A DNA stretch of 64,000 nt, taken from the NCBI GenBank assembly GCA_021234155.1, contig JAJEKV010000487.1, positions 1 through 64,000 of the forward strand. Reading direction: 5' to 3'. This document shows positions 46,161-57,990 of the stretch, one piece after another. Made by a program: the position numbers and the translations under genes. Positions within the stretch are counted from its first letter, which is position 1. The number at the start of each line of letters is the position of its first letter. Under the pieces are notes generated by a model. It had not been told where the DNA came from. It saw nothing but the letters and a program-made list of their open reading frames with translations, and did not search any database. The DNA comes from Isoetes taiwanensis (lineage: Eukaryota > Streptophyta > Lycopodiopsida > Isoetales > Isoetaceae).

Positions 46161-46891
46161 GGGCTACGGCGGCCTAGTCGAAGCGAGCTTCTTGCGCGGG
46201 GCAGGCTTGATAGCGGGCCTAGCAGTGGCTTCATGGGGAAATGGAAACTGGATTTTTTTTTTCGTTTGAAACCATGTGTTCGATTTGCACCATTGCAAGT
46301 GGCTTTTTTATTTTTGGTCAAAATCTTAATGTCCATTGATCTTGCACAACTATCGGGAATATCCCGCAAATCAATGATCTGAAAGAAACTAGCAAAGAAA
46401 CCCATAAAGATGTGAAAAAATGTTATTAGGCTTATTAGGCTAGTCAACAGAGCTGTCATATCTTATCATCTTACCATTGAACATTTCTTATTGAATTCAT
46501 CTGTTTCTCTTCCTAAAATTGCGAGCATAGGGAGGGCTTACATAAGATTTAGTATGGTTTTAGTAAGTATTGGTATGTGAAAAACGTATGAAGCTAACAT
46601 CAGAAAATGGGGTTTGAGCTTCCTAATGTCTTGGTTTTTTTTTTCCAATATACTTTTTCCTTCTATTTTCGTTGGCAGGACGGGGCGGCATGGAGATGGC
46701 TCTAGGCGGTCGGGATGGAGATGAAGGCGGTTGGCATGGGCAAGGCGGCAAGAAGGGGCCCGGCAGGTAGGAGCCGATTTTTGCATTATTTGGCCTTCTA
46801 TATATTTTCTTTACTTCTAGTTGGTAGGTGTTTTCGTAGATCCTTCACAAACCTGTAGAGCCAAACAAACATCCTCAAGCATGTAAAAAAC

Positions 46892-46920
46892 AATTAAGTC
46901 GTATTTAATTAAAGTGGGAC
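46892..46920 (+). repeat. Left terminal inverted repeat of the 9.3-kb candidate
   Basis: Begins aattaagtcg and ends aaagtgggac. Exact inverted match at 56196-56224. Confidence 0.8.
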
Positions 46921-47091
46921 AAATCTTGAATTTTGGGACTCGGACTGAAAATGGGACTCACACACCATAAAAGAAATTTCTGAATTGATTGCTTGAATAG
47001 AATTACACATGACACACATAGAATTGGGTTACTTGTTTTCCTCATAAATTTTACAAACCACTAGTTGAGATAGTTTTCAAACTTCTCAATA

Positions 47092-49900
47092 TTATGTACC
47101 CTCATACAATGATATAGCATGGAGGTTGCTCATGGCCTTGTCCATCTCCCTTCTTGGGATCTTGTGTATGTTGTCCTTTGCAGCGTGAGAACTTGGATAT
47201 GACCATACCACACACTCCACCAATTCCCTCCTTTGAGGGTCGGCATAATTGCCCTCCACTTCTTCTCCCGGTGATCGGTGTATTGCTCCTTCAAGTTGCC
47301 CTTCTTGTGTCTCCCAATGGGCTCCCAATATTGAATTTGGAATCCGGGGCCTTAACTCCTCTTCATCGGGGCATAGTGGTGGTTACATCGAGGAGAGTGC
47401 CACCCTAACCATATTGGACAGTCCTCATCATCGGGCCTTACTAGCACAAAGTATCCTTCCTTGATGTCCTCAAAGGGATCCCACTTTCGGGAAGATCAAA
47501 CCACTTCGGCTTTGAGGCCTTACTTCCCACAAACCACTTGGAACCCTTGTTGGGACCCAAGTGAGCATTCTTAGGCGTGCTTGCACCTTGAGAACCCTCC
47601 CATCTTGACTCACGGCAGAACCGTCTCTTAGCTCCCTCCCACATGGGCTGTTCGGTTTCTAAGCATGTCACAACTTTCTCCCGTGCTTGATTAGGGAGTC
47701 CATTTGATTTTTCTTAAGAGTGGAGGTGTGCTTTCCATTTTGAACATCATCCGGTCGTTATGTAATCCTTGATGCCCTTCACCGGTTGGCTAGAGTCTTT
47801 GGTGTCTTGAAGGGAGGTATTGGTTTTGGCTGCCCTTTAGGAATGAGAACTTCACCAGCAAGCACCCCTTTGCCACAACTCGATACCTTATGAGGGCATC
47901 CACAACTTGTCACTGGTCTCCACTTATATTGCATGATTGGTATTCCATCCCTAACCCAAAACTTGAACTGAAGTGGCTTTGTGTGTCTGTCAACTGGTCC
48001 TTACCATCTAGCAAGTATCCTTCTACAAATGATTTCCAATCGCAACCTCATCCATCAAGAAAGCCATTGGGTTGGGGTCAATGCGACTCTCAAACACATC
48101 CATTAGTTCGGGGAGAGTGGTCGCGTTTTTTCTCTCTTGAGCTTGGTGGAGAAAGTTCAAAAGAATCCATCTATATCATCATCGTATGCCCAACCATCAT
48201 GAATCCCACTTTCACAACTTTGAATACTCCCCTTCTTTGTCAAGTATGACATAGCCCCAAACATCCATCTATTCTTGTTTTCTTTCCAGCGGTTGTCCAA
48301 CTGAACACATAGCTCCTCGGTGGTGATTTCTCAAGTAAGGGGAAATCATCCCAAGTCCTCCTTGATTCACTAGACACCTTGGATGTGAGCTTTTTTATCC
48401 GCCTTTGGTAACAAAGCGGTTGATCATCCATCAAAGCCTCAAAATGGGTGCTGAAGGGAATACCTCCTCCCTTCTATCGATCCTTTCTCTAGTGTTCTCG
48501 GGCACTTGAAAATAGAGCTCACATGGAAGTTTGGATCATCTCTCCATAGATCAAGCACAAAATGACCATATGTTTCGGTTCCATGACCATGTGTTAATAC
48601 ACCCACCGGACTTACTTTCATCGAAAAGCGTTTTGACAGCGCTTGGGTAAAGAGATCTAGCTTTGGCAAGAAAGTCTTGTGTTGGTCCATCTTATCATGA
48701 ATTATACACAAAAATTTAATGCGGCTGCATCTCGGAAAATGTTCTCCTTTTGCCAATACAATTTGTCTACATGATATTTGGTCCCTTTGGTGATCGCAAA
48801 ATTGCTCCCTAATTGCCATTCTTTCTTTCTCTATTGCGGTTGATGCAAGTGTATCCTTGAGTTGAATGCAAGTGTTGCACTTTGAGAATGGCATGTGTTG
48901 TAGGACACTCCACGCGAGAAGTGAGTGCTCCATAACTTTTGCTGAAATGTGATTGAGAAAGAGGCCTACCTCGGTGGTTTCGGGATGGAGTTGACCTCCT
49001 TAAGGCACTCCTTTTGGATATAGTGTTGTGGCAACACTCTTTTGCACCACTCGCTGCACCGTGCTTTCGTTCATCTTCGACTTGTGGGGCATAGATTGGA
49101 GACATGTATCTCACAAAGCTCGAGAAGACTGCAATGGCCTTGAGTATTTGCTCTAGGTTTTTCAAAGTGAGTGCATTACCATGTTGGAACAAAGCGTGCC
49201 CTTTTCTAACTGCTCGGTATGTCGTAAAATGAAGACTTGCTCACCCCAAGAATCCATCTCAATGCTCTCATACATACCTTCATGCCCCTCAATTGATATA
49301 GTAGCCGATCACGTGTTTTCATCATAGTGGAATTCCTACACAAGGGGTAAATGAAATTAATCCTATCTTTTTGAAGGCTGTCCAATGTATTGGGACCTTA
49401 TCTGCGAGGTCATCCACATTTTGCTGCCTTTTGTGCAATCTAGGTTGCAACACTCTTGTCCCCTAATTGCCTCGGGTTTTCTCACGGTTGGTGCCATACT
49501 TTCCATCCTTTCTAAATATTTGTCACTTCTAGGCCTCTTGGGCACCCTTGGCTGCCTTCTATGAAAGACATAGCGTCTCTTCCTTGTGATCAAAGGATGC
49601 TCATCGACCACCAAATCTTCCACATGGCCTTGGGTGGGCCTTGGGGTGTGTAGTTGATGGGGCATTCTAGAGTATCACCATTCTTGTGTGTAATATATCT
49701 AATTGGCCATCTCAAGCTGAGCTTGGGACTCCAGCAGCCACGAGCACACAATGCAATCACTAGAGCTTCCACGGGACATGATTGTATCAACCGATAATAA
49801 GCTTCACAATACCAACTCCAAGATGTTCATCTCCGGCCTCTCATCATTCACACTATCAAATGGATCAGCTGCCGGTTATTATGCCCTCTGCAAATACCGA
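47092..49900 (-). pseudogene. DUF7869-type transposase-like gene, copy 2, diverged and frameshifted
   Basis: Minus-strand segments parallel copy 1 at 36850-39760. The N-terminal GCWSPKLSLRWPIRYI (about 49730) matches the GC..L..P..WP block. The CNTCIQLKDTLAST and LCIIHDKMDQHKT (48439-48900) match CNLC..KL and LCIIHDKIDQQKT. Near 48290, QLDN..KENKNRWMF corresponds to DNC.GQNKN, and a GHT..DDID trace follows. The C-terminal VVWSYPSSHAAKDNIHKIPR ends at 47092-47094. The two copies differ heavily, so they are separate subfamilies, not recent duplicates. Frame changes and the altered DNC motif mean it is inactive. It lies just inside the 29-bp inverted repeat. Confidence 0.75.
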
Positions 49901-50044
49901 TGCAGTTTGCAAGGGTGCAACAAAAGGCAACCCTTCTTCCTCCATTGGAGCCTAGGGCAATGGCCTCTTCTTTGGACTTCCTTGGCTCCATTTTACTCAT
50001 CTCACATGCTCCTGAATGAAAAAGCTCACATTAAAACCATATAG

Positions 50045-50285
50045 CCCCAAACACCACAAATATGACCATGTGAACCATATAAAACCATACAAACATATTA
50101 AATATAACCATATTAAATCATACAACCATATTAACTAAAATCATATAACCATATTAAACCATACAACCATACTCATTCTAAACCATATGTAAACATTGTA
50201 ACCATATATAACCATTGAAACTATTCAACCATTGAAACCATATTAAATATATAAGGTAACATATATAAACATATAACCTAACCTT
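50045..50285. repeat. AACCATATTAA-type degenerate minisatellite
   Basis: Short units aaccatatt(aa), ataaccata and aaccatac repeat irregularly over about 240 bp of almost pure A/T/C sequence. Confidence 0.8.
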
Positions 50286-50289
50286 TCAT

Positions 50290-51270
50290 ATCTTGTCATG
50301 GCCACATGAAAGCCTCCTCGAGGAGGCTGAAAGCGTGGCCATGTCGACAACTCCTGCACCGCGCGTCATGGAGGGCATGGCCCTGCGTGGCAGTTTATTA
50401 TTGCACTTTTCGAGGTTAGGGTGCGGCCAGTGCTTGCACCCTCTTCCCTCCCCGACCATTCTTCCTCCCCTGTTTTCTCGATCACTCTTGAGCTCTGTAT
50501 TTTCCTTAAAAGCCCGGCTTTTCGATCAGGCGTCGATCGAGCCGAGCCATTCAAGGCCATCTTATGGCGGTAGCTTGGTGGACGGATCGGGGCGCTTCCA
50601 GAAGTTCTCAGCCTTGAGATTGAGTGTTCGGCGGCGTTCTTGCCTCGAGAAGAAAGTGAGGCCCTTTTTAGTCTTTGCTTTTTAGTTTTACGTAAGTCCT
50701 TTCTTGCATTTTTACTTATGTTGTTGTTAGAGGCTCTTATTAATCCCGATACAATTTCGGCCCAGACAAATCCTTATTCGCGCTTTTCGAAACGACTATA
50801 CCACATGGAATCGAACACTAAAGCCTCCTCCTCATCCAAGCAAATCCGGGTATGTTTACGTAATATCATACCCTTTTTTAATCTCATTTCTAAATCTTGT
50901 TCTCTGTTTTCTCATTAATCTCATTTGTCTCCCTTGTTCTCTGTTTTTCTCATTAATCTCACTAATCTCTCGTTATCTGTTTTCCTTTTGTATTGTTTTT
51001 GTATTTTTTGTTATCTTTTTCTTGCTTGTGGTTGAATTGAATACATTATGCAGGGCAAAAGTGAGAATAGTGGTTAGAGTAGTAGCAAGGAACCGAGATG
51101 TCACTCATCGAGACATGAGTTTTAGGAAGTAAGATATTGCGAGCATTAGAGAAGAGATTCACAAAAGATATAGCTAAAGCTGTCTAAGAATGTTTCATAT
51201 GAGAACATAACTAGGAATGTTTTTCTCCCGGTAAGAACTAAGAATAGGAATTGCTTCACTGAATCTGCAT
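50290..51270 (+). pseudogene. Unrecognised gene remnant with spliced-looking start
   Basis: A short exon from ATG at 50805 encodes MESNTKASSSSKQIR and meets a GTATGT donor at 50850. A tatgcag acceptor at 51051-51053 opens GKSENSG, then an in-frame TAG. Further coding-like text continues (NCFTESAFLTHGISSLC near 51255). The GC-rich 50300-50690 segment looks like a 5' leader with a GTAAGT donor near 50698. No family recognised. It runs toward, and ends at, the palindrome cluster. Confidence 0.35.
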
Positions 51271-51389
51271 TTCTAACTCACGGCATATCCTCCCTTTGCG
51301 GGGAGACATGCGAGGGTGGCGAGTTGAGAATACTTCAGCTTGCCAACAGTCCAGGAATCTGAGGCCTTCTTCGATTTCGCGAGTGAGAA

Positions 51390-52158
51390 CTTCTCGACTT
51401 TCGAGTCGAGAAGAGGAATGTACACTCGGGGTTGGCGGTTGAGGGATTCTCGACTTTCATGACGAGATTGCACCGCGACTACCCAATGTCTTCACATTCT
51501 TTTTAAGCTTCTTTGCAGCATTCTCGACTTCGTGAGTCGAGAATGTCATACCCAATCAATGGCCCTTTGTAAGTCGCGGTGCCTCCACCGATCCCGAGTC
51601 ACTCTCCTTGAACCATGCTCATCGAATATTGCGAGAGGGTAGCTCCGTGGGGTGGAGGCCTCGGCGACTAACCAACTTTTCGACTTCGTGGAGTCGAGAA
51701 AAACGCAAAGCTCTAGTGCACTCTAGAGCTGGCTAGGTGATCTTAACCCTCTCCTTCTATCTTCCTCGGACATTGCGAAGGGAAGTGGTTTGACTGTCTG
51801 CGGAGGCCAACTCTTAACAACCCAATTCTCACATTGTGTGGTCGCGATGGCCTCTACCCAATCAAAAGGCCGTCTCCTTGAGACCATCTTCGTCGAATTT
51901 TGCGGGGATGGGCTCACGATTGGGTGGAGGCCTCTACAATAACCCACAGGGGAAACCACGAGGCTTGTTGTATGCATTCACACGGCCATAGTGGGGAATG
52001 CCTTACTAACCGACACTCCATGTGTACCATCGAGGAGTTCTTGATGGCTAAGGCATTCGACTTGCGAATCAGTGACAAAGAATGTCTGAAGTGAAGAATC
52101 CTCTACAACAACCGCGGGGAACCAATTCGCATTCTCGACTACTCGCTAAGTCGAGAAT
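51390..52158. repeat. Cluster of TTCTCGACT..AGTCGAGAA palindromes
   Basis: Copies lie at 51390-51413 (perfect, 4-nt centre), about 51447-51468 (decayed), 51519-51545, 51677-51702 and 52131-52158. A further copy is at about 55281-55304. Arms are 8-11 bp with varied centres (ttcg, tcgtg, actcgcta). The surrounding text ctccttgaaccatc and gtggaggcct repeats near 51604, 51873 and 52246, so the palindromes ride on a larger degenerate repeat. Confidence 0.85.
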
Positions 52159-52369
52159 CCTCTAACCCAACCAATTCTCTACAACTCACGCGCTACGTTT
52201 CTCCTGTTTTTAGTCCCAAGTGCCTCTAGCCATGCTGAGCCACTCTCCTTGAACCATCTTCCTCTCTGTTTTTGTCCCAAGTGAGGAGCCACTCTCCTTG
52301 GTTCCGAATATTGGAGCCCCTCGGACTAACTACAAGAGGATGCATTTGAACCCATCTCCACGGGCCTTA

Positions 52370-53300
52370 GACCTGGCGATCTATGTACAACATTCCAAGA
52401 AAACAGCCCAAGAAAAATACACCTAAAGCGGCCCTGTTCTTTACCCAGATCCATTGTTTCCTCGCCGAGCATCTCTCAACCCGTGAGTAAATCATCTCGA
52501 AGCTGAAAAATGTTGGACAAGGAAGCGATGAATCCGTCGAGCTTATCAGCAGTTCCATTATTTAAACCTGAGGCGGCATGTTCTACAAGCGAAATAACAT
52601 AGGCATCTGAAACTCACCTCTTGGACGCAGTAATTCCTTGGGCCTTCGTATCCGCGGATCCCGCGGCCTCACCTAGAGTCTTTGCTTCTTACATCGGTCT
52701 CATCAAGAGTGTATTCGCCGCATCTAATACTTGTGTCGCTGCGATTCTCGCCAGTTCCATGGCGGCCCGATGTAGAGTTCGTGTGCAGCTCCTCTCCGCT
52801 TCCTACCTTAGCTCCGGTGCTCATCGATCAAATCAAGCGCTTGCAATAGGGGCCAGCGGTCATGAAAAACACACATATGCAAGGCGCCATTAGCAGACTT
52901 CCGCGTCTTGGCGCCATTAGGAAGTAAACTACGATTCGATGCTCGCCTCGAACTCAAAGGTCGCCAATGCCTTGATCAAGATAAACTACGCTCCGCTCAC
53001 TAAGTCCCTTGATGTGATTAAATTCCGAAATAGTGTTTGGAAGGGCTAAAGCGGCCCGTCTTTGTACCTTAGCAGCTTTTTTCATAAATGATTGCATGTC
53101 CTTAAATTTAAACTAAAGAACCGCCCGATCTTTTTACATGCGGTCCTAAAACTCAACGCGGAGGAGACTTAATTCTGAAGGGTCCGATCGAGGAAGAGGA
53201 TGAGGGGCATACAAACATGGACTTTCGGTCCAAGTTTATAGGCCGGAGGATGCTAGTTCTAGCGGCGCCAAGAAGAAGAAGACAAACACCCTGTGAGACT
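52370..53300 (-). pseudogene. Unrecognised coding remnant, convergent with 50.3 kb gene
   Basis: The minus strand reads FMKKAAKVQRRAALALPNTI, then MELARIAATQVLDAANTLL, EAKTLGEAAGSADTKAQGIT, ISLVEHAASGLNNGTADKLD and IFQLRDDLL in order. The text is helical and alanine-rich with regular codon structure. It is interrupted by stops, at least two of which (TGA) could be CGA codons after deamination. It resembles a structural Gag-like or host protein but I cannot assign a family. Confidence 0.4.
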
Positions 53301-53315
53301 CGAGGTTTATCTTCC

Positions 53316-54998
53316 GGGTGTAAATATGGTAATGCTACCCAAAAAAAAAGCACTTAGCACTTAAAAGCACCAAAGCACTTTGGTGCGCGACGGCCAAAAA
53401 GTCATGCGTAAATGCTTCCCGCCTCGCGTACTTTGTTCTCGGCTAAGTTAGATTAATAATTATCACCTCGATACTCTCCAATCTTTGCATTTTGATGCGT
53501 GTAATGTCAAAATTTTTTTTTTTGAGATACATTACATGGCGGTTTGATGTTGGATTGGTTTCAATAGAGTATGGAGAAAGTTAGAGAAAATAACAAACAA
53601 AGAAGACTGGTTGTCTGTTCAAAAAAGAAGTAATGGAATTGCAAGGATAAAACTAAGAAGTAATGGAATTGCATGAACATTATTAAGATTGTTTTAATCT
53701 GAGAGGCGGAATTGCAAGAATGTATTAAGATTGCTTTGATACAAAAGGATCTCAAAACTCTGATTAATAAAGCTTGATCAATAATGTAAATGACGAAATG
53801 TGAATGCACGCAAGACTACTCACAACAATATAGAACAACAATGATCACATAAAAGACAATGTTAACCCACTATTAGTGAAAATTGACCAACTTTGAGAGG
53901 TCATTTCTCCCGCATCAAGCTCAGATTTAATTGATTTAAACTGCAAAGAAAGGCCATAGTGTCTACTTTTAGATGCAGGTAAAATCATCAAAAATTATTC
54001 ATTAAAACTCAAGATATCAAATTTGAGTTTTGGTATATTTCTGTGACAAAAATCAGAACCAGTAACAAAAATCAGAACTTTGAGAGACTGTTTCTCACTC
54101 CTCATAGCTCAGATTTGAGTGATGTAAATTGCAAGAGAAAGTGCTAAGTGTCTAGTTTTTAAATGCATGTGAGATCACTCAAAACCGATCAGCACCACTC
54201 AAGATATTAAAGTCTGAATTTTGTATATTCTTGTGACATCAATTTCTGCACCCCTTTGTAACAGAAAATCAGCCAAGTTTGAGAGGCTATTTCTCACTCC
54301 TCAGAGATCGGATTTATGTGATTTTGATTGCAAAGAGAAAAGAGACCGAAGTATACTTCTAGATCAAAAATGAAATCGCTCCAAATAGATTGGTAGAACT
54401 CAAGATATCAATGTCTGAGTGCTGTAAATTTTCCCATTTGGGGAAAAAAAATAACGTAGATCTAGGATACAACATTAGAGATGCATAATACATTGAAAGA
54501 ATGGAACAAAAATACTCTTAAGAAAAAACAAAGAGTAATCAGATTGTCTCTTCTCACTTGATTTGAATCCTAAAAAGCTTCTTCCGGTTAAATGGATGCT
54601 TTCAAGAGAGCTGCCCACAATTCAATCTCAATGCAGCGGAGATTGAATTATCAATCTAAATCAAATTGCAATAAAAGATTGTTAATTCACCTATGATTTC
54701 TATGCCATTTGAACTCTAATTTGTGTTCTTATCTTGCATTGAAAAGAAACTCCATCAATCTTGTCCCGCCAATGGAGTTCCCGCCAATGGAGTTCAGCCC
54801 TTGAAGATCCCGTCCAACATCCTTACCATTTCGGAGATCTCCGCTGGGATCATCCATCTCATCGATCCTTACCTCCACGGAATGATCCATCCTATTTACG
54901 GGAGTAACAACCCCGAGGTCGTTGAATGAAAAAGCACTTTCGAACTTAAAGCACTTGTGGGATAGTGCTTTTTGGGTAGCATTACCATATTTACACCC
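53316..54998. mobile_element. Possible nested element with 25-bp inverted repeats
   Basis: gggtgtaaatatggtaatgc (53316-53340 in full) is matched by an exact 25-bp reverse complement at 54974-54998. The AAAAAGCACT next to each copy extends the match inward. The interior holds three degenerate tandem units. No target duplication is visible outside the ends. Confidence 0.5.
53884..54440. repeat. Three degenerate tandem units of about 190-200 bp
   Basis: Each unit opens with aactttgagag or aagtttgagagg (about 53890, 54076, 54274). It continues tttctcactcctca, agattt.agtgat, gcaaagagaaa and ctcaagatatcaa. Units differ by many substitutions. Confidence 0.85.
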
Positions 54999-55347
54999 TT
55001 TTAGGAATACCTTAACTGATCTATCCTTTCTTCTTGCAAAGCATTCACCGGGACTCACTAGTGATCACCGTCGAACTCCGTTCTTCGCCATCGAGGGACT
55101 GGAGATGAGCTTCTTGACACACCAGCAAGATTCTTGGTGGTATGTCGAGGTATCAACAAGTGGGAAGGAGAAAGATGCATTTCTCCACCAAAGAGACAAG
55201 AAGAGCTCCGGAGACAAGTACAAGAAAATCGGTGTTGTGCTCTCCGTCTCAGTGCCAGATTTGAAGCATTTAACACTACATGTCGAGGACTCGCGAGTCG
55301 AGAAAGACACTACTTCCCACGTCATTGGATGCAGTTGTATGGAATGA
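54723..55347 (+). other. Two coding-like plus-strand frames
   Basis: 54723-54929 reads ISAGIIHLIDPYLHGMIHPI near its end. The inverted repeat follows, then 54999-55347 reads EMSFLTHQQDSWWYVEVS and VVLSVSVPDLKHLTLHVED. Neither has a recognised family. The second contains a copy of the TCGAC palindrome near 55290. Confidence 0.3.
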
Positions 55348-55429
55348 ATGTTCTCCATTGTAATTTGATTTCAACATTCTTTTCTTCGTTTTGACTAATG
55401 GCACCGTAATTGTTAATCATACTCTCCTT

Positions 55430-55800
55430 GCTCCAGGTGGTTCAGGCACAGATCCGACACCAGCACAGATCCCGCTCAGGCATCACAGAGACCGCTCCAG
55501 GCGGCACAGATCCCGCTCAAGGCGGAAGAAATACCGTTCTGGCACAGATCCCGGTCACGCTACACTCTTGCCCGGCCTTTGGGATAAGGTTGCTCGCGAA
55601 TTCAGAGGTTGCTCGCTACACCCTGGGGATAAAGAACAGGCGAAGAACAAAGAGAAAGTCCAGGAAGCTCAAAGCATCTTGCAAGCATTGCATAACATCC
55701 ACGGAGGTTGGGGAAGGAGCATATTCGATGGAAGGTCATGAGGGAGGCGAGTGGAGAAGTCGGGTGGGACAGGTCGGCCGGTAGCTGCAGGCACCTCCAC
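55430..55800 (+). repeat. GGCACAGATCCCG minisatellite in an open frame
   Basis: ggcacagatcc occurs at about 55444, 55502 and 55538 with related cagcacagatcccg at 55463. The frames across it (55391-55741 and 55410-55784) translate the repeat as Arg/Ser- or Gln/Ile-rich text and are probably not a gene. Confidence 0.6.
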
Positions 55801-56195
55801 GTGAGGCATTCCACACCCCCAAAGTTGCCCCCAAGGCCTACAAATCCGGCGTGAAGAAGCCGCTAGTTAATCCCCTAAGGTGGACCACCTACCAAGATGA
55901 TGTAATCAGTGACAAAGAAGACCACCATGGTCTCTCAAGGTCCGATGTAAAATACATTGTACTGTTCAATTTATTAATAAAAATTCTTTTTCAACTAGAT
56001 CTTTGGTTTCAAACTTTAATGAATTTCCTTTGTTTCAGCTTGCATTGTTCTTGTTCTCGACTGCTAACTGTGAGAAAACCGCAAGCAAAGCTTGGATGCG
56101 AGTTTTATTCAAAAATTCAATTAAGGATAGTTTTCGGTTCGGGTGCTCCTTTTTGTGTAAATTAACAGGGTTTCAAAAAAGTGGGAATGGAATGA

Positions 56196-56224
56196 GTCCC
56201 ACTTTAATTAAATACGACTTAATT
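56196..56224 (-). repeat. Right terminal inverted repeat of the 9.3-kb candidate
   Basis: On the plus strand begins gtcccacttt and ends cgacttaatt. Exact reverse complement of 46892-46920. Confidence 0.8.
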
Positions 56225-56630
56225 TTCTTGACAAATATTAAGACACAATTACAAAACCTTTGCATCGGCTCTATCCCTACATATAGGCCTATGCTGTCAA
56301 AACGATATATGCCTGGTTCATATATTTTGGATCTTACAACTAAATCAACAATGAGATACACAGTCCAGTGGTGACCATCACATGCAATAATGAACAGGTA
56401 TTCACAGACTTCAAAATTTATATCCTATATGAATCTGAGAATTTTGCTACTTGTTCTGGTCAATGTTGAGTAGAAGAGTGGATTGAAGAAGTAATAGAGA
56501 GTGGACATCTCGTGCCTTCATAAATTGATTCATACACCTATAATCGGTATGTAAGACAATGGTCTCAATAGAAGAGTAATTAGCACTTGAAGGCCTAACC
56601 TATGTAAAGATCGATTAGCTAGCCGTTGCA
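56225..56630. other. No recognisable feature
   Basis: AT-rich flank of the 9.3-kb candidate element. No ORF of interest. Confidence 0.35.
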
Positions 56631-56639
56631 CCAAGAACC

Positions 56640-57460
56640 AACTTTGTCTAGAATTCTTGCTTCTAATGTTTTGATAGTAACAGGTTTTCTGCTACCATCA
56701 AATACATCAAAGGGAAGCTCTAGCAGTGATGACAACTCGCTCAGTGCCATCTTCATGGATCTGTAGGCCAAAAACAATTATGTGTTCACAAACAACATCC
56801 ATAATATCCGTATTACAGTAACAAGAATTTGAAGACAATAATACCAAATAATTCAAACTTAACACTAAAGCTTTATTTATTGCATTCAATGGCACATAAA
56901 TATGTTTTGATCAATTTCTTTTCCTGTATCTATTCAACGGCTTTAAAGCTTTTTTAGACATTTCTAGGTTGTATACATTATATATGGCTAGTAACACTGT
57001 CTGTCTTAAGTAGTCCTGTCAACCAATCCTTTAATGTAGTATTCAAGAATGCGGCTAGTGGTAGAGGTGGCAATATTGGATCAAGAGAAGGAAGACTTTC
57101 GTCTCCCTCCATGTACAACTAAAATCTCTGAAATCTGGGCTCTAGCGCAGATATGTTTCAAATGGCTAGTTTTGTTTCCAAGTCCACATCATCTATCTCC
57201 TTCTTCAATGACCGAATGTCAGGTAAGATTCTTTCATTAAGATCCTTCTCCCTTAATCTGTTAATGTACATGGTATCTGCTATAGTTTCAGGTTGCTTCC
57301 TCATGACATCTTCATTTTCCTTGATTTCAAGCTGGACCTTTCCCTTTTTAAGTTCGAGAAGTTCAATTTACCTTTCCAGTTTACTTTGCCTCTTTTCTCC
57401 ATCCTGTAGTTTAGTTTTAGCAGTTGCTAAAGCCTTTTCTGTGGGCTGATGTCATGTATT
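56640..57460 (-). pseudogene. Coiled-coil protein gene remnant
   Basis: The minus strand from about 57430 reads ATAKTKLQDGEKRQSKLER, stop, then LELKKGKVQLEIKENEDVMR, TIADTMYINRLREKDLNERI and SLKKEIDDVDLETKLA. This is charged, heptad-like and clearly coiled coil. Further on, near 56735-56650, come IHEDGTERVVITAR and ELPFDVFDGSRKPVTIKTLE. Stops and frame changes interrupt it. I cannot name the family; plant coiled-coil regulators and motor proteins are both possible. Confidence 0.4.
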
Positions 57461-57489
57461 TAATAAGATGCAAAAGTTTGCAATCAGAA

Positions 57490-57990
57490 AGACATGTGTT
57501 AATGAGTTGTATCATAACACAGCTCATTATACATCATACTTGCCATCACAACATAACACCACATATCAGCACACAACATATCACTACACATCATATTAGT
57601 CGTCATATTTTCCATCATATCTACCTTGCTACAACACAACATATTTGACATCATACTTGACATCATATTTGTCACGTAAAAGAACTCATCATATCTGACA
57701 TTATAATAGCTATTATACTTGACATACTATAGAACATCATATTCGCCTACATGTAACACACACTTGAATCCATCATATTAGTTTGCAATATATTACAACC
57801 ACCTCAGACCAGCACATGAACTATGATGCATTCTCATACCATGCATTGTCATGGTTACCTCTCTTAACACTATGATGGGGAGAATCATATCACAATATTT
57901 ACACAAAGCAACATCACATCCTACCAACCACATACCACCTAAAACTTGTAAACTATAGTATTGGCTATTACATAACATGATATCTCCCAT
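57490..57990. repeat. CATCATATT-rich degenerate repeat
   Basis: Units such as acatcatatt, catcatatctga and acaacatatttgacatc recur every 10-20 bp across 57520-57780 with acac-rich variants either side. Confidence 0.7.

Larger units (their letters stand above)
44241..46891. other. Repeat-rich intergenic region
   Basis: Holds a foldback (44836-44931), a 51-bp tandem duplication (45017-45118), degenerate repeats around ttgtgaggcttattgggtta (45420-45640) and GGGCATCAAAGC repeats (46018-46160). ORFs at 45698-45988 and 45900-46382 (+) are built partly from these repeats and have no recognised domain. Confidence 0.45.
46892..56224. mobile_element. Candidate 9.3-kb DNA transposon bounded by 29-bp inverted repeat
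   Basis: The 29 bp at 46892-46920 (starting aattaagtcgtatttaatt) recur as an exact reverse complement at 56196-56224. A DUF7869-type transposase pseudogene lies just inside the left end. Internal cargo includes unrecognised gene remnants, palindromes and nested repeats. The terminal repeat starts in AATTAA, so a TTAA or TAA target site is possible but cannot be told from the repeat itself. A match this long between points 9 kb apart is unlikely by chance, but the region could also be a nested composite. Confidence 0.55.

Noticed and set aside
50290-53300. DIRS-type element (convergent ORFs and inverted repeats)
   Set aside because: No tyrosine recombinase, RT or methylase motif was found and the inverted repeats do not flank both ORFs.
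55391-55784. Arg/Ser-rich ORF as a splicing-factor-like gene
   Set aside because: The Arg/Ser text is a translated minisatellite and two frames are open at once.
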